Both the position numbers and the translations under genes were made by a program. From contig CAKURL010000002.1 of NCBI GenBank assembly GCA_934675685.1, positions 6,185 through 70,184 of the forward strand: a stretch of DNA of 64,000 nt. Direction: 5' to 3'. This stretch comes from an uncultured Candidatus Melainabacteria bacterium. Lineage in GTDB: Bacteria; Cyanobacteriota; Vampirovibrionia; Gastranaerophilales; Gastranaerophilaceae. Positions 1-7,522 of this stretch are shown piece after piece (position 1 is the stretch's first letter; each line of letters begins with the position of its first letter). The notes below the pieces were generated by a model. It had not been told where the DNA came from and searched no databases. It saw only the letters and a program-made list of their open reading frames with translations.

Positions 1-790
1 GAACATAAACTTCTTTTGCGCCTTTTTCTTTTAAAAGCCTTGAAGCTTCGCAGATTGTTCCTGCTGTATCTATGATGTCGTCAAACATAACGCAAATTTT
101 GTCTTTGACGTCTCCTATTATATTGCATGCGATTGCAGAATTGTGTTTATCTCTTCTTTTATCAATAATTGCAATAGGAGCGCCCACTTGTTTTGCTAAG
201 GCTCTTGTTCTTTTTACGCCGCCCATATCAGGAGAAACGCAAACAAGCTCAGCTTCTGATGTATCAATGTGTTTTACATAATCCACGATTACAGGTGTTG
301 CATAGATGTGGTCAACTAAAATATTAAAGAAGCCTTGGATTTGGCCTGTATGAAGGTCCATAGCTAGAATTCTTGTAGCGCCTGCTTGAGTTAATAAATC
401 GGCTACTAATTTCGCTGTGATTGCTTCTCTTCCTGAAGCTTTTCTGTCTTGGCGAGCATAGCCATAATATGGAATAACGGCCGTTATTGATTTTGCGGAA
501 GCTCTTTTAAAAGCGTCAAGCAAAATCAAAAGTTCCATCAAATTTTCGTTCACAGGGTCGCAAACAGGTTGAATAATGAATACATCGTCGCCGCGCACTG
601 AATCTTGAATTTGAACATAAATTTCGCCATCAGAGAAATTTTTAATTGTGATAGGCTCTAAGCTTGTTCCTAAATATTGCGCTATTTCTTGTGCTAGTGG
701 CGAATTTGAACGCCCTGAAAATAATTTTATGTCATGCGTTGGCATGATTTTTTCAATTTTTTGTAATTGTTCTTGTAATTCAAGATTCAT
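1..790 (-). CDS. prs: Ribose-phosphate pyrophosphokinase, partial (3' end beyond left edge)
   Basis: PRPP synthetase makes 5-phosphoribosyl-1-pyrophosphate from ribose-5-phosphate and ATP for purine, pyrimidine, NAD, His and Trp synthesis in the cytoplasm. The reverse-strand frame is open from ATG 790 to the window edge, about 263 residues of the usual 310-320. The catalytic flexible-loop region (RQDRKASGRE) and the PRPP-binding loop (VMFDDIIDTAGTI) are both visible. The start is supported by AGGAGA a few bases upstream. It lies 26 bp downstream of glmU on the same strand, so the two probably form an operon, an arrangement common in bacteria. The C-terminal end is missing only because the window ends. 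Confidence 0.96.
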   Translation of the reverse strand, partial: MNLELQEQLQKIEKIMPTHDIKLFSGRSNSPLAQEIAQYLGTSLEPITIKNFSDGEIYVQIQDSVRGDDVFIIQPVCDPVNENLMELLILLDAFKRASAKSITAVIPYYGYARQDRKASGREAITAKLVADLLTQAGATRILAMDLHTGQIQGFFNILVDHIYATPVIVDYVKHIDTSEAELVCVSPDMGGVKRTRALAKQVGAPIAIIDKRRDKHNSAIACNIIGDVKDKICVMFDDIIDTAGTICEASRLLKEKGAKEVYV

Positions 791-816
791 AGTTGTTTTC
801 TTCTCCTTTTTAGCGC

Positions 817-2109
817 TTAAATATTTTTTTTCTTTGCGACCCAGCCTTTGATTTCTTTTTGAGGATTTCTAGCTATTGCAAGCGAGTCTTCTTCGACGTT
901 TTTGGTAATTGCAGATAATGCGCCAATAAACGCGCCTTGCCCGATTTCCACAGGAGCCACTAAGACGCAATTTGAGCCTATCGAAGCATTATCTTTTATT
1001 ATTGTTTTTGATTTTACTTTGGTGATTGAATTGTAGTTTGCGCAAATTGTGCCTGCGCCAATGTTGACATTGTTTCCAATTTCTGTGTCACCCATATAAC
1101 TTAAATGACAAACATTAGTTTTTTTTGCTATTTTTGCATTTTTTAATTCTACAAAGTTGCCAATTTTGCACCCTTCTTCTACCCTGCAACCCCCTCGGAG
1201 CCTAGCAAACGGCCCAATTTTACAATTCTTCAAGATTTCGTTTTTTCCTTCGATATAAGTAGAAGGATATATAATTGTATCTTTTTCGATTGTTGTGTCG
1301 GGCGAGATATAAGTGGTCGCAGGGTCCACTATTGTGACCCCTTCTTCCATTAATTCATCTAGTTTTCTATTTTTCATGATGCTAAATGCGTAAGCTAGAT
1401 TTTTTCTTGAATTAATGCCATAAATTTCGTCGCTATCTTTATTTACGAAGCCGCAAACTTTTAAATTCTTTTCATTTGCCCATTTTACGATGTCTGTTAA
1501 ATAATATTCTTTTTGAGCATTGTTGTTTTTGAGCTCGTCAAAAGCTTGGCTCATTTTTTCCCAATTCAAACAATAAACGCCTGTATTTATTTCTTTTATT
1601 TTCTTTTGCTCTTCTGTAGCGTCTTTTTGTTCGACTATTGAATCAACCCCATCTTTTTCGTTTCTTATGATTCTTCCATATCCAAACGGGTCATCAAATA
1701 TGGCGCTCATGAGAGTCAAATCTGCATCGTTTTCATTGTGGAATTTTACAAAATTCTTTAATGTTTCGCTTCTTAAAAGCGGAGTGTCTCCGCAAGTTAT
1801 GATGACGTTTCCTTTAAAACCCTTTAAAAAAGGAACAGTTTGCTTGATAGCATGCCCTGTTCCAAGTTGTTCTTTTTGTAAAACTGTTTTTACGTTATTA
1901 AAATTTTTTTCTAGATAATTTTCGACCAATTCCGCGCCACAGCCAACTACGACAATATTTTCAGAATTGTTTTCGATTTCGTTTAGAGAATCAATAACCC
2001 AGCCGATTAGGGGTTTTGAAAATATTTCATGTAGCACTTTTGGCAAATCGGATTTCATTCTTGTGCCTTTTCCGGCGCCTAAAATAATGCTTTTTAATTC
2101 TTTTTCCAT
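817..2109 (-). CDS. glmU: Bifunctional GlmU: GlcN-1-P acetyltransferase / GlcNAc-1-P uridyltransferase
   Basis: GlmU acetylates glucosamine-1-phosphate and then makes UDP-GlcNAc, the precursor of peptidoglycan and of lipid A. The N-terminal nucleotidyltransferase shows GAGKGTRMKSDLPKVLHEI at residues 12-30. The C-terminal half is a left-handed beta-helix of hexapeptide repeats with the acetyltransferase His in HLSYMGDTEIG, followed by the conserved NIGAGTICANY and a closing RNPQKEIKGW. At 430 residues it is slightly shorter than the usual 450-460 but both active sites are intact. The product feeds the lpxA/C/D genes encoded about 20 kb away. It is transcribed ahead of prs; about 200 bp separate it from the divergent rpmB. 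Confidence 0.97.
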   Translation of the reverse strand: MEKELKSIILGAGKGTRMKSDLPKVLHEIFSKPLIGWVIDSLNEIENNSENIVVVGCGAELVENYLEKNFNNVKTVLQKEQLGTGHAIKQTVPFLKGFKGNVIITCGDTPLLRSETLKNFVKFHNENDADLTLMSAIFDDPFGYGRIIRNEKDGVDSIVEQKDATEEQKKIKEINTGVYCLNWEKMSQAFDELKNNNAQKEYYLTDIVKWANEKNLKVCGFVNKDSDEIYGINSRKNLAYAFSIMKNRKLDELMEEGVTIVDPATTYISPDTTIEKDTIIYPSTYIEGKNEILKNCKIGPFARLRGGCRVEEGCKIGNFVELKNAKIAKKTNVCHLSYMGDTEIGNNVNIGAGTICANYNSITKVKSKTIIKDNASIGSNCVLVAPVEIGQGAFIGALSAITKNVEEDSLAIARNPQKEIKGWVAKKKNI

Positions 2110-2310
2110 TTCTTATCCAATTAGTTAAATATTTGGCTATATTCTCTCATAAAAGAGCAATCTTTTGTATAAAAAAATATTTTTATGACATAAAATTTTA
2201 CAATTATTTTAACTAACGTAACAAAAGATAAAATATCCCTTGAAACAACTTGATTTTTTTTCTTGAGCAGGTAAGATTAAAATTAACGAAACTTATGAAA
2301 GGATTAAGAA

Positions 2311-2502
2311 ATGTCTAAATATTGCGAAATCTGTGGTAAATCATCACTTAAAGCAGCTAAGATTTCGTTCTCTCATAAACAACATGTTCACAGACAACTT
2401 CCTAACTTGCAATCAGTTAGAGTTAGACTTGCAGATGGACAAGTTAAAAAGATGAACGTTTGCACATCTTGCATCAGAGCTGGTAAATTCACAAAAGCTT
2501 AA
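2311..2502 (+). CDS. rpmB: 50S ribosomal protein bL28
   Basis: Small ribosomal large-subunit protein of 63 residues, the usual size. The zinc-binding form is seen: CEIC at residues 5-8 and CTSC near residue 53, giving a four-cysteine site. The conserved H-x-H-x-R-Q and LPNLQSVRV segments are present. Start ATG has AAGGATT about six bases upstream. It is a single-gene unit: the divergent glmU lies upstream and a strong hairpin terminator follows about 50 bp after the stop. Confidence 0.96.
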   Translation: MSKYCEICGKSSLKAAKISFSHKQHVHRQLPNLQSVRVRLADGQVKKMNVCTSCIRAGKFTKA

Positions 2503-2552
2503 TGCTTGCTATTGCAGAAAATAATTTAGCTAAATTTAAGTAAATAATTTTT

Positions 2553-2582
2553 AAAAAGGCGGTTTTCTAAACTGCCTTTTTG
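2553..2582 (+). terminator. Rho-independent terminator of rpmB
   Basis: A 12-bp stem (AAAAAGGCGGTT pairing with AACTGCCTTTTT, one G-U pair) closes a short loop and runs into T residues. It sits 50 bp after the rpmB stop codon and directly before the next gene. Confidence 0.85.
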
Positions 2583-2674
2583 TATTGTTTAAAAATATTC
2601 TCAATTGTAACGTTTTTAATAAATTTTCTTTTTTATATTATAATTATTTTAAGCTAGTTTTTTTGGAGAGAGTT

Positions 2675-3859
2675 TTGAAAATAGGGATTTATTTAGGTGA
2701 TATAAAAAAACCATATTCACTAGGGGAGTATACTTTTGAGCTTTCTTTTGTTCATGAACTTTTAAAAAGAGAAGCAAACCACGAATTTATTTTCTATTTT
2801 TTTGGGAAAAATCCTAAATTTAAAGATAGCGAAAACGTCAAATTTGTCTCTTTGAGCTATTACAATAGGCCCGAGATTTCTCTTGCTCCTTTTTACATTA
2901 AATCCTACAAAACTCCAATTTTTTCTCTAAATCATATTTTGAAAAAAGATTGCATAAACGTGGTATATTTTTTAACTCCATATCTCCATGAGCATATTGA
3001 AATCCCTTATTTTGCAGTCATAAGAGACGTGGCACACAGAATATTGCCCCATTTTCCGGAGTTTAGCTCGAACCAAGTCGTGATGAAAATGGAGCGAAAA
3101 TTAAACATGTTTTTAACTGCGGCTTCTAAAATAATCACTTGTAATAACGTCGCAAAAAACGACATAAAGACTCTCTATGACGTGATTTCAGATAACATAA
3201 TCACCATGCCTTTAGCATATCCAAATTGGCTCGAAAAGGCAAAAGGGGATGGCAGAATTTTAGACAAAAATGATCTCACTAAAAACAGCTATGTTCTCTA
3301 TCCTGCGCAATTTTGGACACACAAAAATCATATTAGGCTAATTTTAGCAAGCCAAATTATGAAAGAGCAAAATATCAATTTAAAAATTGTGTTCACAGGG
3401 CTTGATAGAGGCAACAAAGACTATCTTCAAAAAGAAGTTGAAAGGCTGGATTTAGAAGAAAATGTTATATTTTTAAATTATGTAAATCAAAACGAGCTTG
3501 CGACTTTGTATAAAAATGCTTATGCTATGGTCTACCCTTCTTTGGCTGGTCCTGACAGCATTGCGGCACTTGAAGCGCTTTATTTTAATTGCCCAATATT
3601 AATCTCAGACCATCTTGGATATAATCAACAATTAAAAAAAGCTGCGCTTTATTTTAACCCATTAGACGAAGGGGATATTGTTTCAAAAATTTTAGAATTA
3701 AATGACCCAGCCACAAAAGACGATTTGATTTCAAACGGGCAGATTTTAATTCGCGAACACACTTTCAAAAATTATATAGATAAATTCTTAAATATTATGG
3801 ATAATTTTTATTTAACAAGGCAATGTTGGTCTTTGGAGGAAAATTATAGCAACAAATGA
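2675..3859 (+). CDS. Glycosyltransferase, GT4-type (group 1)
   Basis: Predicted retaining GT-B glycosyltransferase, probably acting in cell-surface polysaccharide or LPS assembly; donor and acceptor cannot be read from sequence. The C-terminal half has the family signature: YPAQFWTHKNH, then a nucleotide-sugar-binding region (VYPSLAGPDSIAALEALYFN) with the conserved Glu, and YFNPLDEGDI. I chose TTG 2675 because GGAGAGAG precedes it and the protein then begins LKIGIYLGDIKKP, a normal first beta strand. An in-frame ATG at 2585 would add 30 residues but lies against the rpmB terminator. The stop codon overlaps the next gene's start (ATGA), so the two are translationally coupled. Confidence 0.85.
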   Translation: MKIGIYLGDIKKPYSLGEYTFELSFVHELLKREANHEFIFYFFGKNPKFKDSENVKFVSLSYYNRPEISLAPFYIKSYKTPIFSLNHILKKDCINVVYFLTPYLHEHIEIPYFAVIRDVAHRILPHFPEFSSNQVVMKMERKLNMFLTAASKIITCNNVAKNDIKTLYDVISDNIITMPLAYPNWLEKAKGDGRILDKNDLTKNSYVLYPAQFWTHKNHIRLILASQIMKEQNINLKIVFTGLDRGNKDYLQKEVERLDLEENVIFLNYVNQNELATLYKNAYAMVYPSLAGPDSIAALEALYFNCPILISDHLGYNQQLKKAALYFNPLDEGDIVSKILELNDPATKDDLISNGQILIREHTFKNYIDKFLNIMDNFYLTRQCWSLEENYSNK

Positions 3860-5121
3860 TTTGGGCAATAATTATTTTAGTTATTTTAATATTGATGGGT
3901 GGAATTGGTGCAGTTTTGTATTTTTTGAATTTAAAAAGAATGCAAGAAGAAGAGCTCAAACAAAACCTTTTGTTCGTAGATAAAATTTTAAGAGACAAGA
4001 ATTTCTTTTCTTTTAGGCATTGCGTCGTTTCTAAAAGGTTGTTTTTATTTGTCGATAGAAACTATTCTAAAATGGCAATTGTGAAGGATTTTAATCCTCA
4101 AAGGCAAGAAAACGAAATTGAAATCATTACTGTCCAACTAATAAAAAATATTGAAAAATATTCTAATTCAATTCGCTTTTCATATATCAAAACGGGCGAA
4201 TTGAAGTCTCTTTTGATTACTCCTTTAAGCAAGGAAGTTGAAAAATTCATCTACGATGTTTATAAAAAAACTTGTTTTACAAAAATTCAAGAAAAATTTC
4301 CATATTCAAAATTCGACCTTGTGTCGGGTTCAGATTTATATTTAACCTATATTTGGGCATATAGCAAAAAAGAAGGCATTTTTGCATATTCTAAAACGCA
4401 AGATAAATATAGTATTAAGTCTCTTAACCTTTTAAAAGACAACGTGACTTTAGACATTAAATATTATTATTTTGAAACTTATGTAAATGGAATTTTGCAG
4501 CAGCTTTATGTATATGAAGATGATTTTTTGCCAAAACTTTTTGATGAAATTTTAGCTTCCGCAAAAAAGAAATTTGTGGTTGTGAAACAAGATAGAATTT
4601 ATTATGACACATATAACAATGTTCTTCTTTTGACAAATGGCGAGACGAGCTTGCAGATAGTTGCCCTAAATCGCGTTTTAGAAGTATATTTTGAAGAAGG
4701 AAAAATCAAGTTTGAATTGAAAAATGATGACAAAATAATTTCTTTTTTGGCAGATTGGGAGATGATAAATGACGTCAGCGAATTTATCATAAATAAAAAT
4801 TTAAGAAGAATAGCCAGAGAATTTGACTATAAACTAGATAAATTAATAAATACGACAGATAATACGAAATTTATCGTCGATTATTCAAGAAGAAGAATAA
4901 TTTATTGTGCAAATATTGAAACAATTTCTCGCTTCAATTATGTTATCTATCCTTTCAATTCAATAGAAAATGTTAAATTAGAAGGAAAAGGCTCAAAATC
5001 TTTTGTTCGAATTTTCACAAACGAAAACGAGATTTTAGACATTTCTTGTAATAAATATGAAGTTGCAGAATACATTGCAGCATTGATGAAAAAATTAATC
5101 AACGAGATGTATGGTCTATAA
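3856..5121 (+). CDS. Membrane-anchored protein of unknown function
   Basis: I do not recognise a family. The 421-residue protein starts with one strong transmembrane helix (about residues 2-26, rich in I/L/V/G) followed by a charged linker, so it is probably an N-terminal anchor with a large soluble domain. The soluble part is rich in aromatic and basic residues and contains repeated beta-strand-like stretches (for example VVVKQDRIYYDTYNNVLLLT and KFIVDYSRRRIIYCA), suggesting repeated beta domains. Its ATG overlaps the stop of the glycosyltransferase by four bases, so a shared role at the envelope is likely. The convergent deoB follows after 17 bp. Confidence 0.75.
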   Translation: MIWAIIILVILILMGGIGAVLYFLNLKRMQEEELKQNLLFVDKILRDKNFFSFRHCVVSKRLFLFVDRNYSKMAIVKDFNPQRQENEIEIITVQLIKNIEKYSNSIRFSYIKTGELKSLLITPLSKEVEKFIYDVYKKTCFTKIQEKFPYSKFDLVSGSDLYLTYIWAYSKKEGIFAYSKTQDKYSIKSLNLLKDNVTLDIKYYYFETYVNGILQQLYVYEDDFLPKLFDEILASAKKKFVVVKQDRIYYDTYNNVLLLTNGETSLQIVALNRVLEVYFEEGKIKFELKNDDKIISFLADWEMINDVSEFIINKNLRRIAREFDYKLDKLINTTDNTKFIVDYSRRRIIYCANIETISRFNYVIYPFNSIENVKLEGKGSKSFVRIFTNENEILDISCNKYEVAEYIAALMKKLINEMYGL

Positions 5122-5138
5122 AAACATGGGGCGGCTAA

Positions 5139-6284
5139 TTATAAAAGATGTTTTGAAACCATTTCGCTCACAAATTTTAAGCTGTCTTTTGTTCCTATGT
5201 TTTCGCCTTCTTTTTTGTTTTTTGAATAGCATAAATATGGAACCATTTCTCTTGTGTGGTCTGTTCCTCTGAAGGTTGGGTCGCAGCCATGGTCTGCTGT
5301 GATGATTAAAATGTCGTCATCTTTTAAATTTTCAATCATTTGAGGAATATAAGAATCAATTTCTTCGATTGCTTTTTTGTAGCCTTCTGGGTCTCTTCTG
5401 TGGCCATAGAGCATATCTGTATCAACTAAATTTGTGAAAATAAAATCGGCGTCGCTTGTTTTTATGGCATCTAGCGTTTTATTTAAACCGTCAGTATTTC
5501 CTTTAGTTAAAACTTTTTCGCTCACGCCTGAGCCCACAAAAATATCGTAAATTTTTCCTATTCCTAGGACTTTTTTGTTGTTGTCCTCTAAAATATTCAA
5601 AAGAGTTTTTCGAGGAGGCTCTACAGAATAATCATGCCTTAATGAGCCAATTCTTGTAGGAACGCCATCAATCACTCTATAAGGGCGAGCGATTACTCTT
5701 GAAACTCCTGCATTTTTTTCGTCCAAAATTCTTCTTGCGATTTTAGACCAATGATATAGAATTTCAACTGGAATAATATCTATATCAAGAGCAATTTGAA
5801 AAACGCTGTCTGCTGAAGTATAGATAATTGGAAATTTTGTTTTTTGGTGCTCTTCGTTTAATTCTTCGATGATTTTTGTCCCAGAAGCCGGTTTGTTGCC
5901 CAAAATCCCTTTGGCTCTTGTTCTTCTTAAAAATTCATTAATGATTTCGTCGTCAAATTTTAGATATGTTTTAAACGGGTGTTCTAAAATGAGCCCCATC
6001 ATTTCCCAATGGCCCGTGGTTGTGTCTTTTCCTTTGGAATTAAGCTTCAAAAGCCCAAAGTCTGCTTCTGGGGTGGAGGTTTTTTTAACACCTTTGATAT
6101 CAATAATATTTCCAAAGCCAAGCTTTTCTAAATTTGGGACATTAAGCCCTCCTGTAGCGTCTGCTAGATTTTTTAAAGTGTTACAAGTGAGGTCGTCATT
6201 ATATTCTTTGGCGTCTGGCATGGCACCCGCGCCCATAGAATCCACAACGATTACTATTGCTCTTTTTTTAGACGTATTTGCCAT
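5139..6284 (-). CDS. deoB: Phosphopentomutase
   Basis: DeoB interconverts ribose-1-phosphate/deoxyribose-1-phosphate and the 5-phosphates in nucleoside salvage. It is a metal-dependent alkaline-phosphatase-superfamily enzyme. Visible motifs are VVDSMGAGAMPDA near the N-terminus (metal Asp), DTTTGHWEMMG (phosphorylated Thr) and the C-terminal ADHGCDPTFRGTDHTRE (metal Asp/His set). ATG 6284 is chosen because AAGGAGG precedes it and the enzyme core begins a few residues later; an ATG at 6317 would add 11 residues and lacks this site. Length 381 residues is close to the family norm (about 390). It lies downstream of the DUF2229 gene on the same strand. Confidence 0.95.
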   Translation of the reverse strand: MANTSKKRAIVIVVDSMGAGAMPDAKEYNDDLTCNTLKNLADATGGLNVPNLEKLGFGNIIDIKGVKKTSTPEADFGLLKLNSKGKDTTTGHWEMMGLILEHPFKTYLKFDDEIINEFLRRTRAKGILGNKPASGTKIIEELNEEHQKTKFPIIYTSADSVFQIALDIDIIPVEILYHWSKIARRILDEKNAGVSRVIARPYRVIDGVPTRIGSLRHDYSVEPPRKTLLNILEDNNKKVLGIGKIYDIFVGSGVSEKVLTKGNTDGLNKTLDAIKTSDADFIFTNLVDTDMLYGHRRDPEGYKKAIEEIDSYIPQMIENLKDDDILIITADHGCDPTFRGTDHTREMVPYLCYSKNKKEGENIGTKDSLKFVSEMVSKHLL

Positions 6285-6322
6285 TTTTGCCTCCTTGTTT
6301 TCTTTAAAATCTTTCAAATTAG

Positions 6323-7360
6323 CTAAATTTTAGCAAGCAAAGCTTCTTCTTTTTGACGTTGTTTCATGATTTTTGCTCTTTTGTTTCTATAGAGCATGTC
6401 GCAAAAAGCTTCAAGTCTTGTGATGAAGCCAGCTTCTCCTGTGTGTTCGTCTATTGTTAAATTCAAAAGCGGTTTGTTGAAATTTTTTGCTTTTCTTTTG
6501 ATGTCTTCCACCATCAAGCTATCAGGCCCACAGCCAAAAGCAGTCAAAGTGATTACGCCATCAATTTTGTCGTCTTTTAAATAGTGCCCAGCGCAACCTG
6601 TCATTTCGTGTTGGTTTGCCCAATATAAAGTCGCATTTAGGCAATTCATGCCACCTTCCAGCTGTTCTAAAGTCAATTGATGGGCATTATAGACTCTAAC
6701 GTCCATATCTTCCAGTTTTTTTGCGATATTCATGCAAGAATGTTTGTCATAAATATTATACCCATGCCCGATTAAAGCGACATTGATTGGTTTTTCTTCT
6801 TTTTTAGGCGGAATAATTACAGAGCCTTGTTTTGCATTTTTCAAAGCTTCTTCAAAATCTAAGCCATTTTGAACCATGATATTAAAATTGTTTTGAACCA
6901 CAAAGCCTGCTGTTTGTGCTTCTTTGATTTGGTTTAAGTCTGTTATATCATAATAGCTTGCGATTTCTTTTAGAAAATCGATTAAGTTATTATTTTTTTC
7001 AGATTTGTCTAAAGTGGCTTCAATGATTTCAAAGTCGCCTTTTACGACGTTTCTGATTAAATCGGGAAGTCCTCTGATTTTAGAGCAATTGTAGATTTTA
7101 GGAGCAATTGATTGGATTGATGGAATAAAGATGTTTTTAACTCCTTTTTCAACCAAATCAAGAACATGCCCAACATAAACTTTAATAGGCAAGCATGTTT
7201 CAGTCACAACCAAAGATGCACCCTGTGCAACGGTTTTTTTGGTCGTTGGGCCTGATAAAACTATTTTAATTCCTAATTTATTTAAAAAGCCATACCAAAA
7301 TGGAAAATAGTTGTAGTATGACATTGCTCTTGGAATTCCGATTATTTTTTCTCTTTTCAT
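6323..7360 (-). CDS. DUF2229 / CoA-dehydratase-activase-related protein (COG3580-like)
   Basis: Resembles the cysteine-containing domain that in clostridia and other anaerobes is joined to ASKHA-type activators of 2-hydroxyacyl-CoA dehydratases. The opening KIIGIPRAMSYYNYFPFWYG and the segment TETCLPIKVYVGHV are typical. Other likely Fe-S or structural cysteines lie in YNCSKIRG, TGCAGHYL and AFGCGPDSLM. Here it stands alone at 345 residues, without the ATPase activator domain and without dehydratase subunits in the window, so its substrate is unknown. A weak Shine-Dalgarno (AGGT) precedes ATG 7360. It is upstream of deoB with a short gap and divergent from the M16 protease. Confidence 0.8.
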   Translation of the reverse strand: MKREKIIGIPRAMSYYNYFPFWYGFLNKLGIKIVLSGPTTKKTVAQGASLVVTETCLPIKVYVGHVLDLVEKGVKNIFIPSIQSIAPKIYNCSKIRGLPDLIRNVVKGDFEIIEATLDKSEKNNNLIDFLKEIASYYDITDLNQIKEAQTAGFVVQNNFNIMVQNGLDFEEALKNAKQGSVIIPPKKEEKPINVALIGHGYNIYDKHSCMNIAKKLEDMDVRVYNAHQLTLEQLEGGMNCLNATLYWANQHEMTGCAGHYLKDDKIDGVITLTAFGCGPDSLMVEDIKRKAKNFNKPLLNLTIDEHTGEAGFITRLEAFCDMLYRNKRAKIMKQRQKEEALLAKI

Positions 7361-7522
7361 TTTTACCTGCTTTTTTTAATATATTTTAATTTTACACCAA
7401 ATATATTTAAATGTGAAAAAGCTGGCTTAAAAATTATTTACGTTTTTTTAAAAGTTTTTGAAATATCTAGCATTTTTTTTCTTGGTTTTGTTTTAAAATA
7501 TTATAAAGGATTTTAGAAATTA

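Noticed and set aside
5869..6333. Plus-strand open frame of 154 codons opposite deoB
   Set aside because: Entirely antisense to conserved deoB motifs, with no independent start signal or recognisable domain.
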